The notes: generated from the letters alone by a model not told the origin. A DNA stretch of 64,000 nucleotides from Palsa-892 sp035555855 (GCA_035555855.1 DATMGD010000002.1:62001-126000), one strand, 5' to 3'; counted from the stretch's first letter, positions 47,039 through 55,885 are shown. A program made the numbers and translations.

Positions 47039-48175
47039 TCAGCGCGGTGAAGCGGGAAGCGTGAACGAGACATCGCCCCAAGCGATCTCGCGCGTGAAGC
47101 AGGCTTGCAGCCACAGCATCGGAAAACAGACGATCCATAGCAGCTCCGCGAACGGCGACCGCCATGAATACGGCCAGCCCTTGGCGAGCGCGACACCGGC
47201 ACCGGCCACGAGCCAAAGCGCAATCGTCGTAAGGAAAACGCAGGCCGCGCTATAGCCGATGGTGCTTGCGCCCGCAGCGCCCGCAAGCGCCGCGACGAGC
47301 GGCGATACACAAAGCTCGATCAGGAAAATACGGGGCGCTTCATGGCGGCGGCAGAGCGCCCAACGCAGTTGCCGCCGCCAGACGTCCAGCCAGTTTCGCC
47401 TGCCGATGGTCTGCTCGACGGTCCCGGCGATTTTGGTTTTCCGCCCGATGGCGGCGAGCATTTTCGAGATTGCATGATCCTCGCCTACGGCATCGGCACT
47501 TTTCGCGATGCCGCCCGCGCGCTCGAAATCGCTGCGCGAAAACAGCATCGTCGCGCCGATGCCGAAGCCCATGCGGAACGCGGCTGCTGCCAGCAGAAAG
47601 CGGGCGACATAGCCGTTCATTGCCGTGCATTCGTAAAAGGCTGCGAAATTCTTCGGCGCGATACCGACCGGCACGGAAGCCACAAGGCCGATTTCTCCGC
47701 CATAAGCACTTGCCATCTCCGCAAGGCGTCCGGCGGGGAGGCGGATGTTCGCGTCCTTGACGACAACGAGATCGTGCCGGGCCGCTGCGAGCGGCAGAGC
47801 AAGGTTGTTGATTTTCGGATTCCGGGCAGCGTTCGGATTTTGCGTGATGAAGCGTGCCGGAACGGCAGGATAGCGCGCCGCGATGGCGCGTGCCTGCTCG
47901 ATGGCAGCCGAATGATCCTGTGTCGCCGAAACGAGGAGTTCGAAATCCGGGTAGCTTTGCGAGAGCAGCGATACAAAAGCGCTCTCGAACTCCGGCGAGG
48001 CCTGGCTCACCGGCACGATGACCGACAACGGCGGCAAGTCACCCGCGGGCCGTAACGGCGGCCGCGATCGCGCGAGCAGGGCGGCTGCACTGGAGCCCAG
48101 AAATATCAGGACGGCAGCGCACCACCACGCCGCGCCGATCAGGGAAGTTGCGCCCGCCAAATCCATGGCTGTCAT
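47039..48175 (-). CDS. Second ceramide glucosyltransferase-like membrane glycosyltransferase
   Basis: The 378-residue protein has an N-terminal helix, a GT-A domain and C-terminal membrane helices. VVVKDANIRL supplies the metal-binding Asp region, GEDHAISKML the catalytic ED, and RQLRW the (R/Q)xxRW acceptor motif. It is of the same family as the protein at 44509 but diverged, so two successive sugars or two lipids are possible. It lies at the end of a probable acyltransferase-ACP-ketosynthase-glycosyltransferase run, 25 bp past the ketosynthase, and converges with spt across 20 bp. Confidence 0.85.
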   Translation of the reverse strand: MTAMDLAGATSLIGAAWWCAAVLIFLGSSAAALLARSRPPLRPAGDLPPLSVIVPVSQASPEFESAFVSLLSQSYPDFELLVSATQDHSAAIEQARAIAARYPAVPARFITQNPNAARNPKINNLALPLAAARHDLVVVKDANIRLPAGRLAEMASAYGGEIGLVASVPVGIAPKNFAAFYECTAMNGYVARFLLAAAAFRMGFGIGATMLFSRSDFERAGGIAKSADAVGEDHAISKMLAAIGRKTKIAGTVEQTIGRRNWLDVWRRQLRWALCRRHEAPRIFLIELCVSPLVAALAGAAGASTIGYSAACVFLTTIALWLVAGAGVALAKGWPYSWRSPFAELLWIVCFPMLWLQACFTREIAWGDVSFTLPASPR

Positions 48176-48200
48176 TTAGCACAGGAAGCCCGTGGGCTGT

Positions 48201-49415
48201 TTAGGCAGGCTGCTTCACGACGATGGCCGCGTTCAGCCCGCCGAACGCGAAAGAATTCGACATTGCGGCGCGGATCGCATGCTTCCGCCCCTGGTTCGGC
48301 ACCGGGTCGAGGGCGCATTTCGGGTCGGCCTCAAGCCAGTTGATCGTCGGCGGCACGAAGCCCTCGCGCATGGCATTGATCGTGATGATCAGCTCGAGCG
48401 CGGCGGAAGCGCCGATGGCGTGTCCGTGGATCGGCTTCGTTGACGAAACCGGAATTTTAGCGAGCCGCTCGCCGAAAATCTTTTTCAGCGCCGCGGTCTC
48501 GACGACATCGTTGATGACGGTGCCGGTGCCGTGCGCGTTGACGTAATCGATGGCATCGGGTCCGAGGCCCGCGTTCTCGATCGCATTGCGCATCGTCGCA
48601 GCCGCGCCTTCGGGGTCGGGCCGCACAAGATCTCTCGCGTCGCTCGACGTTCCATAGCCGGCGATCTCCGCAAGAATCTTTGCGCCGCGCGCCTCAGCGG
48701 TCTTCGCGTTTTCCAGTACGAGAATGCCGGAGCCTTCGCCGATCGTCATGCCGGATCGCTTGATGGAAAACGGCCGGCAGAAATCCGGCGTGAGCACGCG
48801 CAACAGCTCCCATCCTCGGATATAACTCGCCGCGATGCTCGCTTCGCTACCGCCGACGATCGCATAATCAACGGCGCCGGATCTCACGAGTGAAGCGCCG
48901 ACACCGATTGCCTGGTTCGCCGAGGAGCATGCGCTTGAGACGGCAAACGCCGGTCCCGTGCAGCCATAACGCATGCTGATGTGGCAGGCTGCTGCGTTGC
49001 TCATCACGCGCGGAATGGTCATCGGGTTCATGCGCGTTTTGGCGACATAATAAAGATGCATCATGTCGTCGAGCGTCGTGAAGCCGCCCACACCGGTGCC
49101 GATGATCACGGCCGCGCGCTCGCCTAGGCGCTGCTCGCGCGGCAAATTCGCCTGCGTCATCGCTTCATCGGCTGCAACGGCGGCAAACTGGCTGAAGCGA
49201 TCGGTCATGGCGACCGTCGTCGCATCGAGGTGAGCCGCGGGATCGAAATTCTTTACCTGCGCGGCGATCTTGATCGTGTTCTGGCCCGGCCGGTCGAGTT
49301 CGATAGGGCCGATCGACGATTGTCCGTCGCGGGCAGCTTTCCAGAGCGCAGCCGTGCCGATGCCGGCACCGGACACCGCGCCCATGCCTGTAACGACGAC
49401 TTTTTCAGGAGGCAC
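48201..49415 (-). CDS. Beta-ketoacyl-ACP synthase (FabF-like)
   Basis: The 404-residue thiolase-fold enzyme has the complete triad: Cys163 in VSSACSSANQ, His in VNAHGTGTVINDV, and His in PIHGHAIGASAA. It should elongate an acyl-ACP. It overlaps the acyl carrier protein gene by 11 bp, which implies coupled translation and a dedicated ACP partner. The combination suggests it makes a special acyl chain for the lipid of this locus rather than serving bulk fatty acid synthesis. The main fab genes are not in the window. Confidence 0.92.
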   Translation of the reverse strand: MPPEKVVVTGMGAVSGAGIGTAALWKAARDGQSSIGPIELDRPGQNTIKIAAQVKNFDPAAHLDATTVAMTDRFSQFAAVAADEAMTQANLPREQRLGERAAVIIGTGVGGFTTLDDMMHLYYVAKTRMNPMTIPRVMSNAAACHISMRYGCTGPAFAVSSACSSANQAIGVGASLVRSGAVDYAIVGGSEASIAASYIRGWELLRVLTPDFCRPFSIKRSGMTIGEGSGILVLENAKTAEARGAKILAEIAGYGTSSDARDLVRPDPEGAAATMRNAIENAGLGPDAIDYVNAHGTGTVINDVVETAALKKIFGERLAKIPVSSTKPIHGHAIGASAALELIITINAMREGFVPPTINWLEADPKCALDPVPNQGRKHAIRAAMSNSFAFGGLNAAIVVKQPA

Positions 49416-49689
49416 TTTTCTGCTTTTCCGCGACGATGCGATCGACCACTTGATTGATGAATCCCTCGAGGTTTTTCGCCTCGCTCAGCTTCTCATCGAT
49501 GGGTACGTAAACGCCGAATTTCTCTTCGATCGACATCAGGACCATCATGATATCGACCGACTGAATACCGAGGCTTTCGAGGGTGGCGTCCGGCTTGATC
49601 GCGCTGCGATCGACCATTCCGTCGCTTACGAAAAGGTCAACCAGCTGTTGTTCGATTTCGGTCCGGTCCTGTGTGATGCTGCCTGACAT
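49405..49689 (-). CDS. Stand-alone acyl carrier protein
   Basis: The 94-residue acidic four-helix protein carries the 4'-phosphopantetheine site at Ser44, in LGIQSVDIM. Housekeeping AcpP has DSL here, so QSV marks a specialised ACP. The rest (MSIEEKFGVYVPIDEKL) is standard. Dedicated ACPs accompany serine palmitoyltransferase in Caulobacter and other bacteria. Its start overlaps nothing; the stop runs 11 bp into the ketosynthase gene. Confidence 0.88.
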   Translation of the reverse strand: MSGSITQDRTEIEQQLVDLFVSDGMVDRSAIKPDATLESLGIQSVDIMMVLMSIEEKFGVYVPIDEKLSEAKNLEGFINQVVDRIVAEKQKSAS

Positions 49690-49810
49690 GACACCCTATC
49701 AGTTGGAGAATCGGAAAATTGAGCCTGCGTGGAACTTTTTTAGATGGAACCCAAAATCCGCGGCAGGGCAAGCCTTTCATCGCGGGTGATTGTTGCAACT
49801 AAAGATTTAA

Positions 49811-50929
49811 TCATGGCAAAATTTCTTTCTCGAATACGCCGTATGTTGCGCCAGCCGAAAAATGAAAGCGTTGCAACAAGCTAATAAATGCCACGTTGCT
49901 CTCAAGAATCCACGAGCACGTAAGTTTCTCCCCCCCATAACGCCTCACGCGCCGAACGGTTTCCATCAAAAGGAACTCGCCAAGGCCGCTATGATGGCGG
50001 ACTTGCCTGCCACCGATGAAGACCAGCCGGAAACTCCGGTACCGCTGCCGCCGCAGCCGCCAGGCAAGCTTGAGCCAGCCGAAAAGACCGGGTGAGGCGC
50101 CCAGATCCGCCGTGACATCGAAGAGGTTCGGCAGCGTCAGGGCAAATCCGACGGGTTCATTTCGGTCGCAGGCGAAAAGCGCCATTTCCTCGATCAGAAG
50201 CGGTTTGAAGGAGCGGGCGAGGCCTTCGGTATCGGCCGTTGTGCCGGGCACGAAACCCCAGTTTCTTTGCCAGCCGTCGTTATAGATGGACCGCGCGATT
50301 TCCATTTCGGTTTGGAAGTCGCTGAGCCGCATATCGCGAGCAGTAAAATTTTGCGGTGCGGAATTTTTATGACTTAGCTCGTCATCGGTTATTTTCGACA
50401 GGTCGAGCTCGAACGAGAAAAGCCTCATCGCGGTCCGGTAGCCGGCAGCCGCGACATGCCGATGCAGGTACTCCGGATGCCACGGCATGAGGATCATCGG
50501 CGCCCGCGTCTGGCCATCGATCAGCATGCCGCTCTCGCCGTTGATCGAAAGAATGAACGGCCCGCGAATGGTGTGCCGGCCTCGTTCGCGTAACCAGGTC
50601 TCCGCCGTGTGCAAAAGGAGCGCGACGACTTCGCGGTCATCGATCGCGTCGAGGCAACCGAACATTCCAAAGCCGGGCGGCGTATCGGGACCTTCGACAT
50701 CGTCGATCTGCGCCGAGATGCGTCCCACTGCGCGGCCGTCACGGCGCGCAATCCAGTAGGCAGCCTGCCCATGCGAGAAGAACGGGCTCTTTTTCGGGTC
50801 GATCAACTCGCGCCGTTCGGCATCGAGCGGCGGGATATATCCCGCCATGCCCCCGTACAGTTGGCGCGGCAGCCTGATAAACTCGCGAAGCCGAGCCCGG
50901 CCATCAACCTGTTCGACGGTTAAACGCAT
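49811..50929 (-). CDS. GNAT-like N-acyltransferase, candidate bacterial ceramide synthase
   Basis: The 372-residue protein has an N-terminal part that begins RLPRQLYGGMAGYIPPLDAE and a C-terminal GNAT-like region with GLGEFLLMETVRRVRRYGGE, SNVAFISLLQRFHF and a final GATYGVFEKEI. Proteins of this kind and size act as the N-acyltransferase (bCerS) in Caulobacter sphingolipid synthesis, by my recollection of that family. The position next to ACP, ketosynthase and an SPT-like enzyme supports the same role. No membrane helix is seen. It could instead acylate another amine. It lies 121 bp upstream of the ACP gene. Confidence 0.6.
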   Translation of the reverse strand: MRLTVEQVDGRARLREFIRLPRQLYGGMAGYIPPLDAERRELIDPKKSPFFSHGQAAYWIARRDGRAVGRISAQIDDVEGPDTPPGFGMFGCLDAIDDREVVALLLHTAETWLRERGRHTIRGPFILSINGESGMLIDGQTRAPMILMPWHPEYLHRHVAAAGYRTAMRLFSFELDLSKITDDELSHKNSAPQNFTARDMRLSDFQTEMEIARSIYNDGWQRNWGFVPGTTADTEGLARSFKPLLIEEMALFACDRNEPVGFALTLPNLFDVTADLGASPGLFGWLKLAWRLRRQRYRSFRLVFIGGRQVRHHSGLGEFLLMETVRRVRRYGGEKLTCSWILESNVAFISLLQRFHFSAGATYGVFEKEILP

Positions 50930-51093
50930 GATCCGGGCTGAAGAAATGACTGAGATGGCGATAGTGGACGAAAAGGGCGCTGCTTGCTACGCCATGCCGT
51001 CCTGATTTCCAAGGGTGGCCAGCCGGACAGGGTAAAGCGGATGGAACGGTTTTCCGTGGTCACGGATAGCCTAAAGGCAATGTGGATTTTTAA

Positions 51094-51960
51094 GTGTCTG
51101 TTTCCATAAAAACCAAGGCCCGCGTGAAAGTTGCCGCTCATCGGCGCGGCAGCGAAAAAGGGCTCGTTCATTTTCTGATCGTGCCTTTTTACAACGCGCT
51201 GCAATACCGTGAATTGATCCGCGTAGTGCTCGGGCGCGAATTGTACCAGCGCTTTCGTGCTTCCTATTTCGGCTGGATTTGGGCGGTTCTGACGCCGCTC
51301 CTGATGCTGTTCATCTTCACGGCGGTGTCTTCGAGCATTCTGAAGATCGGAGGAGATACCGAGGTTAATTTCGCGCTGTCGATGTTCATCGGCTTGCTCT
51401 ACTTTAATCTGTTCGCCGAATTGATGACGCGCGCGCCGCTTCTCCTGACGGAGCACGTCAATTTCATCAAGAAGTCTATATTCCCCAGCGAGATTCTGGC
51501 CTGGACGTCGATGCTGCGTTCGCTGACCTATGCCGGTATCGGCTTTGTCGTTTATCTGGCCTTTCAGCTTTACATCGCAGGGACCATTCCGCTTGCGGCT
51601 CTGTTGCTGCCGTTCATTCTCATTCCGTTATTTCTTTTGCTGCTCGGCCTGGTCTGGTTTTTCTCGGCGCTCGGTGCCTTCACACGCGACATTGCATTCA
51701 TGATGGCGGCGGTCATGCCGGCGTTCATGTTCGTGACCCCCGTCTTTTACACCGTCATCGGGCAGCCGCTCGAGGTGAAGCTAATGGCCTACATCAATCC
51801 GCTCTCGCCCTATGTGGAGATGACGCGCGAAATCCTGTTGATCGGGCGTCTTCCCGATTTGATGACGTTCCTGATTGCCTGGTGCGTTGCCGTCGTCGTT
51901 TTTTACGCCGGCTATTCTTTTTTCATGCGTTTCCGGAGCGTTGCGGTCGATGTCATCTGA
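51094..51960 (+). CDS. ABC-2 type transporter permease (KpsM/TagG-like)
   Basis: The 288-residue inner-membrane protein has about six helices and the ABC-2 family pattern. It starts with a basic N-terminus and LGRELYQRFRASYFGWIWAVLTP, cut here to RASYFGWIWAVLTP, and ends in the typical INPLSPYVEMTREILL. Such permeases export capsule, O-antigen or teichoic-acid-like lipid-linked glycans. Start is a GTG at 51094. Its stop overlaps the ATPase gene by 11 bp, so the two form one exporter. The cargo is unknown; a glycolipid of the neighbouring genes is one possibility. Confidence 0.9.
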   Translation: MSVSIKTKARVKVAAHRRGSEKGLVHFLIVPFYNALQYRELIRVVLGRELYQRFRASYFGWIWAVLTPLLMLFIFTAVSSSILKIGGDTEVNFALSMFIGLLYFNLFAELMTRAPLLLTEHVNFIKKSIFPSEILAWTSMLRSLTYAGIGFVVYLAFQLYIAGTIPLAALLLPFILIPLFLLLLGLVWFFSALGAFTRDIAFMMAAVMPAFMFVTPVFYTVIGQPLEVKLMAYINPLSPYVEMTREILLIGRLPDLMTFLIAWCVAVVVFYAGYSFFMRFRSVAVDVI

Positions 51961-52720
51961 TTGGATGATCCGCTGCACCAATGTCGGCAAGGCGTATCAG
52001 ATCTACGCCGTGTACGATCATCGGCTGATGCAGATGCTGTTCGGACGCTTCAAGAAATTCTATCAGGATTTCTGGGTGCTGCGTAACATCAGCTTCGAGG
52101 TGAAGCGCGGCGAATGCGTCGGCGTCATGGGCCGTAACGGTGCCGGCAAGACGACGCTGCTCCAGCTCATTTGCGGCATCACCGAACCGACACACGGCGA
52201 GATTCTCACCCGCGGCCGGATCGCGCCGGTGCTGGCGCTCGGCTCGGCGTTCGATCTCGACCTGACGGGGCGGGAAAACGTACTGGTCGGCGGCGCCGTT
52301 CTCGGCCTCAAGCGCGCGCGTATTCTGAAGCTGATGAACTCGATCCAGGAATTTTCCGGCATCGGCGAGTTCTTCGACCGGCCGGTGAAGTTCTATTCGA
52401 GCGGTATGGCGGCGCGGCTGGCATTCGCGATCTGCGCCCATGTCGACGCAGACATTCTGATTATCGACGAAGCGCTGGCGGTGGGCGACGAGGCCTTTCA
52501 GGAGAAATGTCTGAAATTTATCGATGATTTCCGCGCCAGAGGTACGGTTTTTTTCGTCTCGCACAGCGCGAAGCAAATCGAAAGCCTCTGCAGCCGGGTG
52601 ATCTGGATCGAGAACGGAGCCGTTCGCGAGATTGGCGATCCGGAAGAGATCACCAGGAAATATCAAAAAGCGCTGGTGCAGGAGAAAGACGACTCCGCGC
52701 GCTTCCATATCGGCAACTAA
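51950..52720 (+). CDS. ABC transporter ATPase of the KpsT/Wzt type
   Basis: The 256-residue ATPase has Walker A GRNGAGKTT, a signature region FYSSGMAARLAFAI and Walker B ILIIDEALAVGD, the pattern of polysaccharide exporters (KpsT, Wzt, TagH). It lacks the C-terminal carbohydrate-binding domain of O-antigen Wzt, so it is KpsT-like. It starts at the ATG at 51950, 11 bp before the permease stop. Confidence 0.92.
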   Translation: MSSDWMIRCTNVGKAYQIYAVYDHRLMQMLFGRFKKFYQDFWVLRNISFEVKRGECVGVMGRNGAGKTTLLQLICGITEPTHGEILTRGRIAPVLALGSAFDLDLTGRENVLVGGAVLGLKRARILKLMNSIQEFSGIGEFFDRPVKFYSSGMAARLAFAICAHVDADILIIDEALAVGDEAFQEKCLKFIDDFRARGTVFFVSHSAKQIESLCSRVIWIENGAVREIGDPEEITRKYQKALVQEKDDSARFHIGN

Positions 52721-52779
52721 CGCCTTCCCGAGCGAAGCGGCAGCGGCTCGCGTGAAGAAAACGCGGTAAACCGAAGATA

Positions 52780-53946
52780 CTATCCGCGGGCGAGGATCGC
52801 TCTTTTTGCTGCTACCGCCGCACGCCGCCGTGGCCGCCGCATCGCGTACCAGAACAGGAATATCGAAATCAGCATTTGCAGCACGATTGCGCCTGCCACG
52901 ATGAACGCGAGCGTCGTGCCCTGGCTGCTTGCGAATTCGGCGGCGAGCACAAGCATGAAGTGAACGAACAAGATGCCGCATAACACGATCGCGGCCGTGA
53001 GTTTGCTGCTTCGTCCGGTATTGCCGCCGTAGAGATTGATGAGCGCGAGCCCCAGCATGGTGTGCGCGAGCGCGAGGATCGGAATGCCGAAGCGCTCCAG
53101 TGCTTCGCTCGTCCACTGCGAGAGCTGCCGGGGGTCGTTTTTGATTTTTTCATAGCTGGCGAAGAATTCCCGCAGCGGCATTTCGAAAAAGCCGGTCCAT
53201 TTTCGCTTGGGGAAATTCTCGCCGGCAAGACCGGTCGGCCGCGTGATCTGGGTGAAGGCGACGGTGTCGCCGTCGGTGCCTTGTTTGCGGTACTGGATAT
53301 GGCCGTTTCGCAGAATGATCCAGCTTTCGTCGGTGCGGCGCTCGAAGATCGCATCATCGGCGAAGATCACTTCTTCTTCGCCGCTGCTGTCGATATCGCG
53401 CATGAAGACGCCTTTGATCCAGTTCTTGTTGAGACGCTCGTCGTACTGGATGACGCGGCGCCCGCCGTTCAGCGTGTAGAATCGCTGCGGCTCGATCAGG
53501 CTCGGGCTGAGATCGTTCTCGATCAGGTAAACGACGTTCTCGATCTGCGTCGCACCGCGCGGCGAAACCTCGCAGGAGACGGCGTAACCGAGCATCGTCG
53601 CCAGAATGGCGATAAAGAACGCCGGCAGGCGGACATTCAGCGTGGAGAGGCCCGCAGTATAAAGAGTGGTCAGCGTGCCTTCGGTCGCAAACTCGCTATA
53701 GGCCCAGGTGTTCGCAAGGCCGACGACGACAGGAAGCGTGATGTAGAAGATGGTCGGCGCGAGCCCCATCATCGCCGGCCACACCAGTTCCGAGGAAAGC
53801 GCCGAGCGCGGCAACTGGCTGATCAACTGAATCATCAGCACCGGCACGAATACCGCGAGCAGCATCAGAAACGACGTGAACAGGAGCCGTTTTGTGAGAT
53901 AAATCTGGGCGGTCGAAATCATTGGCGCTTTCGGCGTATTGCTCAC
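52780..53946 (-). CDS. LptF/LptG-family (YjgP/YjgQ) permease, orphan
   Basis: The 388-residue protein has six membrane helices in two groups of three, with a periplasmic beta-rich domain between (about residues 125-280). That is the LptF/LptG architecture: TKRLLFTSFLMLLAVFVPVL near the start, WTSEALERFGIPILALAHTM before the last helices. In Lpt systems LptF and LptG pair with LptB2 to extract lipopolysaccharide. Here there is only one such gene, so it may act as a homodimer or be a paralogue for another lipid. Start is a GTG at 53946 or the ATG at 53922. It is divergent from the ceramidase gene. Confidence 0.87.
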   Translation of the reverse strand: MSNTPKAPMISTAQIYLTKRLLFTSFLMLLAVFVPVLMIQLISQLPRSALSSELVWPAMMGLAPTIFYITLPVVVGLANTWAYSEFATEGTLTTLYTAGLSTLNVRLPAFFIAILATMLGYAVSCEVSPRGATQIENVVYLIENDLSPSLIEPQRFYTLNGGRRVIQYDERLNKNWIKGVFMRDIDSSGEEEVIFADDAIFERRTDESWIILRNGHIQYRKQGTDGDTVAFTQITRPTGLAGENFPKRKWTGFFEMPLREFFASYEKIKNDPRQLSQWTSEALERFGIPILALAHTMLGLALINLYGGNTGRSSKLTAAIVLCGILFVHFMLVLAAEFASSQGTTLAFIVAGAIVLQMLISIFLFWYAMRRPRRRAAVAAKRAILARG

Positions 53947-54066
53947 CCGAGCGTATTCTTCGCGGGCATCCTACAGCTACAGAGCTGGCCCGTGGTAGCG
54001 AAGGCTGGAAGAATGCGCCAAATTGCCTGTCGCCAATGAACGATCCATGAAGAATAACGTCTTTCC

Positions 54067-54876
54067 ATGCATAACCGTTTTTCCCTGTTTCTTGCTGCGA
54101 TCGTCTGGACGGGCCTCTTATCGGTAGCGTTTGGCTTTGCTTTCATGCAGGGCTGGTTCGGGTCCACCAGCGAAGCCAACCGCTATTTTTGCGAATATGC
54201 GCGTAGTGGATTGCTGCGGGAGCCGGCCAACACGGTGAGCAATCTTGCCTTCGTCGTGAGCGGCCTCATTATGGCATGGCAGGCGGAAAGGGATTTCCGC
54301 CACAAGCGCAGTAATCCTTTTGCGCAAAAGCCGCTGCTGGTTTTTCTGTTCTCGGCATTCTCGATTTTTCTCGGCTTCGGTTCGGCCGCCTTGCACGGCA
54401 GCGAAACGGATCTTGGCGGCGAGCTTGATTTGCTGGGCATGTACTTTACCGCGGCCTTCATGGTGGCTCATGCGGTGCGGCGTTTTTTCGGCTGGAGCTG
54501 GAGCGCTTTTGTCACTGTTTTCTTGTTCGGCGTGTTGTTTTGCAAAGCCGCGGGCCTTTACTCGCAGATCGCCGTTCCGGTTGTAAGCTATACGGGCAGC
54601 GCGGCGTTTGCTTTGTTGATTGTGATCGCGACCGCGTTCGAGGTGGCCAATTCGCTGACGCAAAAGGTACGGCGCGAGGACAAGTGGGGCGTTTATGCCG
54701 CGATTTCTTTTGTCGTCGCGTTTGCGATCTGGAATCTCGGCCGCAACGATCATCCGTCCTGTGATCCCGTATCCTGGCTTCAGCCCCATGCGATCTGGCA
54801 TCTTCTGTTCGCGCTGGCGCTCTATTTCGTATTTCGCTTGTATGCGAGCGAAAAGGCACCCGAGATCAAGACATGA
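54067..54876 (+). CDS. Alkaline ceramidase-type membrane hydrolase (CREST superfamily)
   Basis: The 269-residue protein has seven predicted membrane helices and the ceramidase N-terminal motif FCEYARSG then NTVSNLAFV. The zinc site is fully conserved: Ser106, His110, Asp121, His241 and His245. The spacings (4, 11, and 4 between the last pair) equal those of human ACER3 (Ser77, His81, Asp92, His217, His221). It should hydrolyse the amide of a ceramide or related lipid within the membrane. Its place among sphingolipid-type genes supports the assignment. LptC-like follows 71 bp later on the same strand. Confidence 0.85.
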   Translation: MHNRFSLFLAAIVWTGLLSVAFGFAFMQGWFGSTSEANRYFCEYARSGLLREPANTVSNLAFVVSGLIMAWQAERDFRHKRSNPFAQKPLLVFLFSAFSIFLGFGSAALHGSETDLGGELDLLGMYFTAAFMVAHAVRRFFGWSWSAFVTVFLFGVLFCKAAGLYSQIAVPVVSYTGSAAFALLIVIATAFEVANSLTQKVRREDKWGVYAAISFVVAFAIWNLGRNDHPSCDPVSWLQPHAIWHLLFALALYFVFRLYASEKAPEIKT

Positions 54877-54947
54877 CGAAATCAAGCGTTCCCGGCCTGT
54901 CATGTCACCGCATGGATTGAGCACGCAGGCGAGGTTATGCTGAAGCG

Positions 54948-55691
54948 ATGAGCCGCTCTTCGCCTCTCGCCAAAACGGTTGCCCAGCCCACGGGTCACGA
55001 GGGCGATGACCTGCTGCGCCGGCGCGAGCGGGCGTTTCGCGATGCGACCCGTCATAGCCGGCGCGTTCATCTGTTGCGGCGTGTGTTGCCGGTCCTGGCG
55101 GGCATCGCCGCCATTCTGACGTTCCTGTGGCTATGGTTCGATCCGCTGCGATATGTGCGCGAGCTTCCGGTGCAGGTCGGCGCACTGAAAATTTCCGGTT
55201 CGAAGCTCACCATGGAAGCACCGAAGCTCACCGGCTTCAGCAAGGACGGACAGCCCTACAGCATCACGGCGACTTCCGCCGCGCAGGATTTGACCAAGAC
55301 CAGCATCATCGAGCTTGCCGGCATCATCGGTAAATTCACTTCCGAGGAGCGCGGCGAAACAGTGCTCGAAGCCAAGAGCGGCATGTATGACGCCAAGGAC
55401 GAAAAGATGCGGCTGTTCGGTGACGTGCATATCCGTTCGGAGCAGGGCGGTTACACCGGCGTGTTGCGTGACGTTGTCGGCGAGCCGAAGAAGGGCCAGA
55501 TGGTATCCGAGCATCCCGTGCATGTGACCTTCACCGACGGCAATCTGCGCTCCGATCGGGTCGAGGTCTTCGATCACGGCAAGGTGGCGATCTTCGAAGG
55601 CAATGTCGTCCTGAACCTGAAGGATTCGGCGATCAGCCTGAAGGATGACGAAACGGCCGAAGTGCGGCGGGCGAAACCGGCGAGGAAATAG
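54948..55691 (+). CDS. lptC: LptC-like periplasmic lipid-transport protein, orphan
   Basis: The 247-residue protein has a charged cytoplasmic start, one membrane helix (about residues 46-63) and an LptC-type beta-jellyroll (LTMEAPKLTGFSKDGQPYSITA, cut here to LTGFSKDGQPYSI). In Lpt systems LptC passes lipid from LptB2FG to LptA. The usual lptA-lptB neighbours are missing; a tRNA gene follows. With the LptF- and LptB-like genes nearby, it may belong to a second Lpt-like bridge. A displaced normal lptC cannot be excluded. Confidence 0.82.
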   Translation: MSRSSPLAKTVAQPTGHEGDDLLRRRERAFRDATRHSRRVHLLRRVLPVLAGIAAILTFLWLWFDPLRYVRELPVQVGALKISGSKLTMEAPKLTGFSKDGQPYSITATSAAQDLTKTSIIELAGIIGKFTSEERGETVLEAKSGMYDAKDEKMRLFGDVHIRSEQGGYTGVLRDVVGEPKKGQMVSEHPVHVTFTDGNLRSDRVEVFDHGKVAIFEGNVVLNLKDSAISLKDDETAEVRRAKPARK

Positions 55692-55810
55692 CCGGATTTC
55701 CACGCTATTCAGCGAAAAAAAGACCTCGAGCCGACTTGTCGCATCCCGATGCCATCCTTATAAGGTCGTCTCGCGCTTTCAGACGCAGCGCTTTCGACAA
55801 CGAGAGCAAC

Positions 55811-55885
55811 GCTCCCTTCGTCTATCGGTTAGGACGTCAGGTTTTCAACCTGAAAAGAGGGGTTCGACTCCCCTAGGGAGCGCCA
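55811..55885 (+). tRNA. tRNA-Glu (anticodon TTC)
   Basis: The 75-nt cloverleaf has an acceptor stem GCTCCCT/AGGGAGC, discriminator G and an encoded CCA. The anticodon loop is TTTTCAA between CAGG and CCTG, giving TTC. The T arm GGGG TTCGACT CCCC is standard. Confidence 0.97.

Noticed and set aside
50920..51456. 178-codon frame upstream of the GNAT-like gene
   Set aside because: It is antisense to the start of the ABC permease and has charged low-complexity sequence without a family match.
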